Positions 1-5,694 of a DNA stretch of 10,308 nt are shown here, piece after piece. Where the stretch lies: contig CAMLEF010000147.1 of NCBI GenBank assembly GCA_946478675.1, forward strand, positions 1 to 10,308. Direction: 5' to 3'. This DNA comes from an uncultured Flavobacteriales bacterium (GTDB lineage: Bacteria > Bacteroidota > Bacteroidia > Palsa-965). The position numbers and the translations under genes are program-made. The notes under the pieces were generated by a model. The model made no database searches and was not told where the DNA came from. It saw only the letters and a list, made by a program, of their open reading frames with translations. Positions within the stretch are counted from its first letter, which is position 1. Each line of letters begins with the position of its first letter.

Positions 1-2
1 AC

Positions 3-125
3 CGCCGCATCGATTATCTCGAATGGGCCGAAGTCGTCGTCAACAAAATCCGCCATTCGAATGCAGCGCTCGAAAATCGCTTCGACGAGCTGATCCGCGA
101 AGGCCGGAAATTCCTGCAGGCTTAA
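3..125 (+). CDS. 3' end of an unidentified protein gene (partial)
   Basis: An open frame enters from the left edge and ends with TAA at 123-125, giving about 40 C-terminal residues that finish in Arg-Lys-Phe-Leu-Gln-Ala. The segment is mostly helical in character, with alternating charged and hydrophobic residues (for example DYLEWAEVVVNKIR), like the closing helix of a cytosolic enzyme. I do not recognise the family from so short a piece. Support for a real gene is the reading frame with plausible amino-acid composition running to the window edge and the lack of a competing gene here. It converges on arsC and the two stop codons share bases (TTAA at 122-125), so there is no room for a terminator between them. 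It may be unrelated to arsenic. Confidence 0.5.
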   Translation, partial: RRIDYLEWAEVVVNKIRHSNAALENRFDELIREGRKFLQA

Positions 126-541
126 TTTTCTTTTACGAACGCCGCGATCTTCGAACGGATCGCATCACGCACTTCCCGTGTGCGCACCAGCTTTTCTTCG
201 TCCGTGCCGGTAAGCGCCGACGGATCGGGAAATCCCCAATGTAATTTTTTACCGCCGCCGGGAAATATCGGGCAGCGTTCCGCAGAAGCTTCGTCGCAAA
301 CGGTGACGACGTAATCGTATTTTTTCCCGGCAGCGAGAATGTCGTCGACGGTTTTGGTTTGGTTCTGCGAGATGTCGATGCCGCTCTCCGCCATCGCTTT
401 CACGACGACAGGATTCAGCTTGCCGCCTTCGATGCCGGCGCTTTCTGCAAAGAATTTTCCTTTGCCGATTTCATTGACGAAAGCTTCCGCCATCTGGCTG
501 CGTGCGGAGTTATGGATGCAGACGAAGAGGATGCGTTGCAT
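122..541 (-). CDS. arsC: arsenate reductase, thioredoxin-coupled low-molecular-weight phosphatase type
   Basis: This 139-residue cytosolic enzyme reduces arsenate to arsenite, the form handled by the other products of the operon. It opens with the phosphatase-type anion-binding loop Cys-X5-Arg-Ser (C8 IHNSA R14 S15). Two more cysteines, C82 (VTVCDE) and C90 (ERCPIFPG), complete the Cys triad known from the Staphylococcus pI258 ArsC, which passes a disulfide along and is recycled by thioredoxin. A Phe-Pro-Asp-Pro segment with D106 is the expected general acid. Length matches the family (about 130-140). ATG at 541 is four bases after the aquaporin stop, so the gene is the last in a tightly packed operon. 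Its stop overlaps that of the convergent gene. The family is clear; use of thioredoxin rather than mycothiol or glutaredoxin is inferred from the Cys spacing. Confidence 0.95.
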   Translation of the reverse strand: MQRILFVCIHNSARSQMAEAFVNEIGKGKFFAESAGIEGGKLNPVVVKAMAESGIDISQNQTKTVDDILAAGKKYDYVVTVCDEASAERCPIFPGGGKKLHWGFPDPSALTGTDEEKLVRTREVRDAIRSKIAAFVKEN

Positions 542-545
542 AATT

Positions 546-1202
546 TCAGGAGTTGCGTGAAGAAGTTTTACGAAGAAAAAGAAATTCGAGAGCTGCGGCT
601 GTTATTGCCCCGGCCACCGGTGCCAGGAGATAAAGCCAGAGATGTGTTAAATGACCCGACACGAGGGCCGGTGCGAAGCTGCGCGCGGGATTCATGCTGG
701 CGCCGCAGATCGGTCCTGCGAACAGCGCTTCCAGCCCGACAATGCTTCCCGCGATCAGCGCGATAACGGTCAATGAAAAATTGCGCGTGGTGGCGACGAT
801 GATGGCGAGCATGAGCAGGAAGGTCAATGAAAATTCCAGCAGGAACGATTCCCACTCGCTTCCGCGCGGCAGTGTGGCGCCGAGCTTTTCATTCAGCGGA
901 AAAAGAAGGTGCAGCAACACACTCGCTGCAATTCCGCCGAGCAGTTGTGCGGTGATGTAAAAAAAGCTGTCGCCGGTGGAGATCTTTTTCCGGAGGCGCT
1001 GCGTCAGTGTAACGGCGGGATTCAGATGTGCGCCCGACGTCGTGCCGAAAAGCAGGATGAGCAGGAACACCGCGATGCCGAACGTAGCGGAAATGCCCGC
1101 GTGCGTTACGGCGCCATGCGTATGCTCGTCGAGCACGATCGCGCCTGTTCCTAAAAAGACCAGCAGGAACGTTCCCGCAAATTCGGCGACAGCTTTCTTC
1201 AT
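546..1202 (-). CDS. NIP-like aquaporin / aquaglyceroporin, probable arsenite channel
   Basis: A 218-residue major intrinsic protein with six membrane segments and both pore half-helix motifs: GAHLNPAVT (NPA at 61-63) and GASMNPARS (NPA at 171-173). Aligning by spacing to E. coli AqpZ puts the aromatic/arginine filter at F41, A159, A168 and R174. The filter His of water-specific aquaporins is thus replaced by Ala, giving a wider pore that could pass arsenite as neutral As(OH)3. Channels of this kind in ars operons are known: AqpS of Sinorhizobium meliloti stands in for an efflux pump, and bacterial NIP-like aquaporins have been linked to arsenic loci and to the origin of plant NIPs. The gene lies between the Cys-rich peptide gene (three bases upstream) and arsC (four bases downstream), and no ArsB or ACR3 is seen here. 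Efflux down the gradient made by ArsC is the likely role; the filter assignment is an alignment by eye. Confidence 0.9.
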   Translation of the reverse strand: MKKAVAEFAGTFLLVFLGTGAIVLDEHTHGAVTHAGISATFGIAVFLLILLFGTTSGAHLNPAVTLTQRLRKKISTGDSFFYITAQLLGGIAASVLLHLLFPLNEKLGATLPRGSEWESFLLEFSLTFLLMLAIIVATTRNFSLTVIALIAGSIVGLEALFAGPICGASMNPARSFAPALVSGHLTHLWLYLLAPVAGAITAAALEFLFLRKTSSRNS

Positions 1203-1205
1203 GGT

Positions 1206-1367
1206 TTAGCAGCAGCTGTTGGTTCCACAGTTGCAGTTACCGCAGCAGCAGGAATTTTCCGTGCACTGGCAGTTGGAACAATTGCAGGAAGAGCAGTTGC
1301 AGTTGCCGGCAGTCGTATTGCAGTTGCAATTGCCGCCGTTATTCTGGGCTTTTTCGTTAGCGTTCAT
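1206..1367 (-). CDS. 53-residue Cys-rich metallothionein-like peptide in the ars operon
   Basis: A small cytosolic peptide without signal sequence. Fifteen of 53 residues are Cys (14, 16, 23, 25, 28, 30, 33, 35, 40-42, 45, 47, 52, 53), arranged as five Cys-X-Cys units, a Cys triplet and a terminal Cys pair. There is no His and almost no charge after residue 6, and the motif GNCNC occurs three times (12-16, 21-25, 43-47). This is the composition of a metallothionein, though I cannot place it in a named family. ATG at 1367 follows an A-rich tract, and the stop is three bases before the aquaporin start, so the two are probably co-translated. The frame is open further upstream to 1736 but that part runs antisense-register through arsM and has no sensible composition. 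Binding of As(III) or another thiophilic metal is inferred from cysteines and operon position. A simple-repeat artefact is the main alternative, which the tight spacing argues against. Confidence 0.75.
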   Translation of the reverse strand: MNANEKAQNNGGNCNCNTTAGNCNCSSCNCSNCQCTENSCCCGNCNCGTNSCC

Positions 1368-1494
1368 GATTTTTTGTTTTTGAAAGTGAAGGCTGACCGG
1401 CCGGGTCAAAAATTTCCTCGCAGCAAAAAGAGAAACGTCGCGATCGTTCGTCGTCTTGCTGTTTGGAAAGCGTTGTGCGGAAAACCGCAAGGTG
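1368..1494 (-). other. spacer between arsM and the Cys-rich peptide gene, with two small inverted repeats
   Basis: This 127-base gap is the longest inside the ars operon. Reading in the direction of transcription, a perfect 5-bp stem with a 4-base loop (TGCGG-TTTT-CCGCA, 1489-1476) begins five bases after the arsM stop codon. A second 5-bp inverted repeat (TGACC-N5-GGTCA, plus-strand 1394-1408) lies about 26 bases before the peptide start. Neither is followed by a T-run in the direction of transcription, so neither is a convincing intrinsic terminator. They may be mRNA-stabilising or processing elements, or chance. I see no copy of the ArsR-type palindrome here and no clear Bacteroidota promoter. 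Confidence 0.3.
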
Positions 1495-2331
1495 TTAATC
1501 GCAACATCCCGGTGCGCAGCAGGCCGCAGGCTTTTCGCCGTACACGGTAATGCTGCTGATGCCGTTTCCTGAAGCGCGGAAGGCGCGGAGCTCGTCTTCG
1601 GAAATATAGCTGAGCAGGATGTTGTCGGGAATGTCAATGGCTTTTTCTTTTTCGATGCGGATGTTTGAAAAACCGGAAGCTGCCAGCATGCCGAGATAAT
1701 CCTCTTTCGGGATCGCGCCGGAAACACAGCCTGCATACATTTCCCCGGCTTTGCGGATGCCTTCGGGCAATTCGCCGTTCAGCACGACATCAGAAATGCT
1801 GAAATGTCCGCCGGGCTTGAGGATGCGGAACATTTCTGCGAAAGCTTTTTGTTTGTCGGGAACAAGGTTCAGTACGCAATTGCTGAGCACTACGTCTGCG
1901 CGGTTCGAAGTCATCGGGATTTTTTCAATCTCTCCGAGACGGAATTCCACGTTGCCGAAACCGAGCTTCGCCGCGTTGGCTTTCGCTTTTTCGATCATCG
2001 CTTCCGTCATGTCGATGCCGATCACGCGTCCGTCGGCGCCGGTGAGCGCGCGGGCGACAAAACAATCGTTGCCGGCACCGGAACCGAGATCGACTACCGT
2101 ATCACCTTCACGAATGCGCGCGATGGATGTCGGGATGCCGCATCCCAATGCAAGATCGGCATCGGCGTTGTACCCTTCGAGCTTCGTGTAGTCTTCACTC
2201 ATGATGGTGTACGTCGAATCACAGGTGGGGCCGCAGCCGCAGCAGGAAGAGGCGTTGACGGCTTTGTCCTGCGCCGCGATCTCCGTGTATTTTTCCCTGA
2301 CGAGGGACTTGATTTTTTCGTTGGTTTCCAT
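1495..2331 (-). CDS. arsM: arsenite S-adenosylmethionine methyltransferase
   Basis: ArsM transfers methyl groups from SAM to As(III), giving methylated and volatile arsenicals. The 278-residue protein has the class I SAM-binding motif DLGSGAGND (81-89), an acidic end of strand 2 (GIDMTE, 105-110) and the ArsM hallmark cysteines C64 (LGCGIP), C152 (LSNCVLNL) and C202 (YAGCVSG). The 50-residue spacing of the last two matches characterised ArsM enzymes. An N-terminal Cys cluster (C30, C31, C33, C37) and a C-terminal tail with two Cys pairs (271-272, 276-277) add further thiols; such clusters occur in other bacterial ArsM proteins. ATG at 2331 lies one base from a palindrome matching the one before arsR, so the gene may be both co-transcribed with arsR and controlled by ArsR at its own site. 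Identity is secure. Confidence 0.95.
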   Translation of the reverse strand: METNEKIKSLVREKYTEIAAQDKAVNASSCCGCGPTCDSTYTIMSEDYTKLEGYNADADLALGCGIPTSIARIREGDTVVDLGSGAGNDCFVARALTGADGRVIGIDMTEAMIEKAKANAAKLGFGNVEFRLGEIEKIPMTSNRADVVLSNCVLNLVPDKQKAFAEMFRILKPGGHFSISDVVLNGELPEGIRKAGEMYAGCVSGAIPKEDYLGMLAASGFSNIRIEKEKAIDIPDNILLSYISEDELRAFRASGNGISSITVYGEKPAACCAPGCCD

Positions 2332-2332
2332 A

Positions 2333-2348
2333 ATCGTTTTATTACGAT
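2333..2348. promoter_or_regulatory. second ArsR-type operator, directly before arsM
   Basis: The plus strand reads ATCGTTTTATTACGAT: perfect 5-bp arms ATCGT/ACGAT around six bases. It matches the palindrome before arsR at 13 of 16 positions; the only difference is TTT against AAA in the centre. It begins one base upstream of the arsM ATG. Two copies in this arrangement, each abutting a start codon of an arsenic gene, point to ArsR binding. Binding is inferred. A bound repressor here could block a second promoter or act as a roadblock for arsR-initiated transcripts. Confidence 0.65.
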
Positions 2349-2367
2349 GAATTAGGTTAAAAAAAGG

Positions 2368-2985
2368 TCAGTTGATGTCGTTGCGGCGGAAGCTGCAGAA
2401 CAGGAAATTCTGGGTTGTTTGAAATGGTGTAACGTGATCTTCGGTAATGCACTTCATTTTGTTGAAATGCCTGGTCAGCTGTTGCCGGATGTCTTCTTCC
2501 GAATAACGATGTACGTCGAGGCCGCTGCATTTCAACGGGCCTTTATCCGAGAACGTGCCGATCGCCAGGTAAGAATGCACCGCTTTCGCAGCGACCGAGA
2601 GATACGCATCGACCTCCGCCGTAGTATTCATAAAGTGAAACGCCGCGCGGTCGTGCCAGACATCGTAAATTTTTTCCGGCTGGAATTGGGTGACATCGGC
2701 TGCGATCCATTTGACCTGTGACGCGCGTTCACCGAGACGTTTCTTCGCGCGCTCCAATGCATTTTCACTGATGTCGAGCACGGAAAGATTCGTGTAACCT
2801 TCTTCCAGCAAATGATCCACCAGGCGACTGTCGCCTCCGCCGATGTCAATGATCGCAGCGTTTTTCGGCAGGTTGAAACTGTGGATGAAAGACAATGAAG
2901 CTGCCGGTGTTTCCTGCGTCCAGCTTACTTCGTGCGGCTGGTGCGTGGCGTACACGTTTTCCCAATGTTGCTTTCGTGATTCCAT
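2368..2985 (-). CDS. class I SAM-dependent methyltransferase of unknown substrate, ars operon member
   Basis: A 205-residue cytosolic methyltransferase with SAM motif I IIDIGGGDSR (45-54), an acidic residue ending strand 2 (SVLDIS, 68-73), and YDVWHDRAAFHF (107-118) as the motif IV region. It lacks the ArsM cysteine pattern and is shorter than ArsM. Its three Cys (153 in GPLKCSGL, 179, 197 in FLFCSF) lie in the C-terminal half. From memory, this family of small methyltransferases keeps a Cys-Ser-Gly-Leu and a Phe-x-Cys-x-Phe motif and resembles the thiopurine/tellurite (TPMT, TehB) group, but its substrate is unknown. The start lies one base after the arsR stop (TAA-A-ATG), so the two are almost certainly co-translated. 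A 36-base gap with an operator separates it from arsM. Methylation of an arsenical, selenium or tellurium compound, or of a thiol metabolite, would fit; none is shown. Confidence 0.85.
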   Translation of the reverse strand: MESRKQHWENVYATHQPHEVSWTQETPAASLSFIHSFNLPKNAAIIDIGGGDSRLVDHLLEEGYTNLSVLDISENALERAKKRLGERASQVKWIAADVTQFQPEKIYDVWHDRAAFHFMNTTAEVDAYLSVAAKAVHSYLAIGTFSDKGPLKCSGLDVHRYSEEDIRQQLTRHFNKMKCITEDHVTPFQTTQNFLFCSFRRNDIN

Positions 2986-2986
2986 T

Positions 2987-3322
2987 TTAACAGCATTTTT
3001 TTACGGCATCGCGATCGTACGCATCGAAGAGGATGCCCAGCGCTTCCTGCGCTTTTTCCCATTCGTCCGCATCGATGCAATAACACACGCTCACTCCGTC
3101 GATGTCGCCTTTGATCAGTCCCGCTTCTTTCAGCTCTTTCAAGTGCTGTGAAACGGTAGATTGCGATAAAGGAAGTTCCTCGACAATGGCCCCGCACACG
3201 CAGGACCTTTTTTTCAGGAGCACCTGCAGGATCGCTACGCGCGCCGGGTGGGCGAGGGCTTTGGCGTAACGCGCGATGCGGACATCCCGTACGGTGAACT
3301 CGTCTGTTTTAGCTTTTCCCAT
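2987..3322 (-). CDS. arsR: ArsR/SmtB-family arsenic-responsive repressor
   Basis: A 111-residue winged-helix repressor that should leave its operator when As(III) binds. The helix-turn-helix is at about 44-68 ([21 protein letters not shown]), preceded by the typical [11 protein letters not shown] segment (22-32). A Cys-X-Cys pair (C41, C43) at the start of the DNA-recognition region matches the C32/C34 thiols of E. coli ArsR. Additional pairs at C80/C82 and at the very C-terminus (C110, C111) could supply the third arsenic ligand; C-terminal paired Cys are used by the Acidithiobacillus ArsR. It is the first gene of the operon. The start codon is three bases after a perfect palindrome, suggesting autoregulation. 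ATG at 3322 gives a normal family length. Which thiols bind arsenic is inferred. Confidence 0.93.
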   Translation of the reverse strand: MGKAKTDEFTVRDVRIARYAKALAHPARVAILQVLLKKRSCVCGAIVEELPLSQSTVSQHLKELKEAGLIKGDIDGVSVCYCIDADEWEKAQEALGILFDAYDRDAVKKCC

Positions 3323-3325
3323 TTG

Positions 3326-3341
3326 ATCGTAAAATTACGAT
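3326..3341. promoter_or_regulatory. ArsR operator before arsR
   Basis: The 16-bp palindrome ATCGTAAAATTACGAT has 7-bp arms (ATCGTAA/TTACGAT) with only the central two bases unpaired. It ends three bases before the arsR ATG and overlaps the proposed -7 element. Size, symmetry and position match operators of ArsR/SmtB repressors, and a 13/16 copy sits before arsM. Binding by this ArsR is inferred. Confidence 0.75.
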
Positions 3342-3361
3342 TAAAAGAATGCCGAAAGCAA
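3330..3361 (-). promoter_or_regulatory. candidate arsR promoter (Bacteroidota type)
   Basis: On the minus strand TTG (3361-3359) is followed after 21 bases by TAATTTTA (3337-3330). These resemble the Bacteroidota -33 (TTTG) and -7 (TAnnTTTG) elements, with the final base of the latter not matching. Centre-to-centre distance is about 26 bases, as expected. The predicted start of transcription falls near 3326, only a few bases before the ATG, so the mRNA would be nearly leaderless. The operator covers the -7 element, a direct means of repression. Confidence 0.35.
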
Positions 3362-3384
3362 GTTTTTTAACGAAAATATTTTTT

Positions 3385-5553
3385 CTACCAGTGAAAACGG
3401 GCGGAAAAATTGATCACGCGGCCATCGACCGGCGCCCAGAGCGGCTGGAATTGCGGGGAAAGACGCGTTCCCGTGTACAGCGGCTCGTAATGCGACTGCA
3501 GCACGTTGAGGAGATTTTCGCTGTTGAGCACAAACGTCCAGCGTCGCCATTCGTGTGCGATCATCAGCGCGCCGATTACATACGAAGAAGTGCGTGTGCC
3601 GTCGTCGCGGTACTGTCGGCTGATCCACGATCCTTCGACACCGGCACGCCAGCTTTCGGAAGGCTCGTACATAAAGACAAAAGACACGCGGTGCGGCGGC
3701 GTTACCGGAAGAAACGGATGCGCCTCGTCGTAAGTGCGCAGCGCGTGTGTCCACGTGTAACCGAGGTAGAGCTCGATGTCTTCGCCGGTAAGACGAACGT
3801 AGCTGTCGGAGCCGTAGGTGCGCAGTGGTGAAGCGGCGTTGAAGAGCTGCAGCGTATCGCCTGCACCGGCCTGCGCAACGAGCGGATGATCGACCTGCGT
3901 GAAGAACACCGACTGGCTCATGTACAGCGAATAGTCGTCGCCGATGCGCCGGCGCCAGTACACGTCGACGGTTCCGCCCGTTGAAGTTTCCGCCTGCAAT
4001 CCGTTCTGCTGCGGAAAGAGATAACGCGGCAACGCATGCTCATCCGGCGCAAGCGAAGTGTACGTCGGCATTTTGTAGCCCATGCCCGGCGCGAATCGCA
4101 TTCCCGCGAGCTCGTTCCATTTCCAGAGCAGCGCCACACGCGGCAGCACGAATTGCGAAGTGTTCGTGTCGTTGATGTAGATGTCGGTGCGCACGCCGGT
4201 TTCGAGAATGATTTTCGGCGTGAAGCGGAACGTGGCCTGCAGGAAAATGCCCGGCACCGATTGCGGCTCGCGCAGCACGGGTTGATGAACAGGAGGATGC
4301 TGGCGGAAATACGAACCGGTGAAATTCATTCCGAAGATCAGGTCTTCGCGACGACGGTTGACGATGCCGGTGACTTCGAGATACTGGATGGATTGCGTGC
4401 CGTTGAATTTTCCGCTTTCCGTTTCCATCATTCGTTTGAAGAACGTCGAGCTGCCTTTTATTTCGAGATGCAGGCTGTCGGAAAATGCGTAGCGGTAAAT
4501 CAGCTCGCCGGTAGCGCGTCGCGTGCGATCGGTTTCGAAGAAACGACCCGAAGTATCATCCTTGTGTTCGAGCACCAGCAGGTCGCCGCCCTGCCGCACT
4601 TCCGACGCGCCTTCGATGCCGAGGATGAGCTTGCTTTTCGTTCCCGGCGTGCAGAAATAACGATAATGCAATCGTCCCTGCAACGCTGTGGGCACATCGG
4701 AAAAACTGTCGTTGTTGACATCCTGCGGAACAGCCAGCGTTTGCGACAACGTCAGCGTGTAACCGTTTTGTTTTTTCATCGGCGCCGCGCTCCAGAAATT
4801 CAGATTCTCTTCGCCGAGCGAGGTGACGTTCGCGGTGACACTGTGCGTGGCGCTGTCGCCGGGTTCGCGCGAAACGAAATTCACCAGCCCGCCGATTGCA
4901 CCCGCGCCGTATAATGTCGATGCCGGTCCTTTGATCAGCTCGATCTGCTTCAGGTCCTGCGGCGGCAACTGGAGAATGCTGAATCCCGATGCGAAACCGT
5001 CGTACACCGGCAGGCCATCGCGCAACAGTTGCGTGTAACGTCCGTCAAGTCCCTGGATGCGCACGGTCGATTGTCCGGAAACCGCCGACGTATTTTGAAT
5101 CTGGATGCTCGAGAGATCACCGAGCAGGCTGGAAACGTTGCCGGGCTTGATGCCGTTCTCTTCGTTCATCTCTTCGGTGCCGAGCACTTCGGTTTTGGTC
5201 GGCGTATCATCGATGCGCGAATTGGTGCGCGTCGAAGTCACCACGACGGTTTCCTGTTCCGGCGAAAGCGAAAACATACGCACGGTAATTTCCGTTTGCG
5301 CGGAAGGATGAACGGTTTTCGCACGATAGCCGGTGAGATGAAAAACGATCACCGTCGAAGTGTCCGCCTGCAAGGATAATTTTCCATTGACGTCGGTCGC
5401 GCCGATTCCTTTCCCGTTGATGGTCGCCACGACGCCGGGAAGTGTTTCTCCCGAGAGGCTGTCGACGCAGGTGAAAACGATCGTTCGTTGTGCAAACGAA
5501 GGCAATGCAGCCAGGAAAAAAACAAAGAGGAAAAGCAGCGGGATCCGTTTCAT
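3385..5553 (-). CDS. TonB-dependent outer-membrane receptor with N-terminal carboxypeptidase-like domain
   Basis: A 722-residue receptor that would use TonB-ExbBD energy to import a ligand across the outer membrane. The chosen ATG at 5553 starts a classic signal peptide (basic KR, then a Phe/Leu-rich core, ending SFAQ at 19-22); the frame is open to 5646 but that extension would bury it. Residues 24-95 form a carboxypeptidase-D regulatory-like beta domain. A TonB-box-like ETVVVTSTR (101-109) precedes the plug (about 115-230), which has RIQGLDGRYTQLLRDGLPVY and ELIKGPASTLYGAGAIGG. The rest is barrel, closing on FSARFHW with a terminal aromatic. It is smaller than SusC proteins and has no SusD beside it, so a siderophore, metal complex or cofactor is likelier than a glycan. 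It ends 62 bases before the arsR start on the same strand, but the operator and promoter in that gap make arsR a separate unit. Substrate unknown. Confidence 0.9.
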   Translation of the reverse strand: MKRIPLLFLFVFFLAALPSFAQRTIVFTCVDSLSGETLPGVVATINGKGIGATDVNGKLSLQADTSTVIVFHLTGYRAKTVHPSAQTEITVRMFSLSPEQETVVVTSTRTNSRIDDTPTKTEVLGTEEMNEENGIKPGNVSSLLGDLSSIQIQNTSAVSGQSTVRIQGLDGRYTQLLRDGLPVYDGFASGFSILQLPPQDLKQIELIKGPASTLYGAGAIGGLVNFVSREPGDSATHSVTANVTSLGEENLNFWSAAPMKKQNGYTLTLSQTLAVPQDVNNDSFSDVPTALQGRLHYRYFCTPGTKSKLILGIEGASEVRQGGDLLVLEHKDDTSGRFFETDRTRRATGELIYRYAFSDSLHLEIKGSSTFFKRMMETESGKFNGTQSIQYLEVTGIVNRRREDLIFGMNFTGSYFRQHPPVHQPVLREPQSVPGIFLQATFRFTPKIILETGVRTDIYINDTNTSQFVLPRVALLWKWNELAGMRFAPGMGYKMPTYTSLAPDEHALPRYLFPQQNGLQAETSTGGTVDVYWRRRIGDDYSLYMSQSVFFTQVDHPLVAQAGAGDTLQLFNAASPLRTYGSDSYVRLTGEDIELYLGYTWTHALRTYDEAHPFLPVTPPHRVSFVFMYEPSESWRAGVEGSWISRQYRDDGTRTSSYVIGALMIAHEWRRWTFVLNSENLLNVLQSHYEPLYTGTRLSPQFQPLWAPVDGRVINFSARFHW

Positions 5554-5694
5554 AAAACGCCTGCGGAAGATTGAATTCACCGCAAGATACAGCGTGATTC
5601 TGTAGATTTTTGGGAGCAGTGACTTACTTTTAAGTTGGAAAGGCAACTGAATAACGGAATGGCCGTCTTTTCAATAACCCATAAAACCAATTGT
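5554..5694. promoter_or_regulatory. divergent intergenic region between the receptor and the OMP gene
   Basis: This 141-base stretch must carry the promoters of both flanking divergent genes. I could not find a clean TAnnTTTG/TTTG pair for either. One inverted repeat stands out: AGTTG-N6-CAACT at 5633-5648, with two further matching bases (TT/AA) outside one mismatch, spanning 5630-5651. It could be a regulator site shared by both genes, or chance. It does not resemble the ArsR-type palindrome in sequence. Confidence 0.35.

Noticed and set aside
113..120. CCTGCAGG palindrome near the arsC end as a terminator
   Set aside because: Only eight bases, no loop and no T-run; it lies inside the coding end of the left-hand gene.
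1206..1340. The repeated TTGCAGTTGC-like DNA as a non-coding simple repeat
   Set aside because: The repeat unit codes Asn-Cys, the frame has a proper start and stop, and both the spacing to the aquaporin gene and the mixed codons argue for a gene.
1368..1736. Upstream extension of the Cys-rich peptide frame, which stays open to an ATG at 1736
   Set aside because: It runs through arsM in another frame, has no sensible composition, and the ATG at 1367 starts exactly where the Asn/Cys pattern begins.
3342..3384. Terminator for the TonB receptor in the A/T-rich gap before arsR
   Set aside because: There are A and T runs but no GC-rich stem, so an intrinsic terminator cannot be supported.
4036..4914. 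Open frame of 292 codons on the plus strand
   Set aside because: It lies opposite the TonB receptor, has shadow-like composition and no recognisable domain.
5554..5646. Longer N-terminus for the TonB receptor
   Set aside because: It would place 31 basic residues before a textbook signal peptide that starts at the ATG at 5553.
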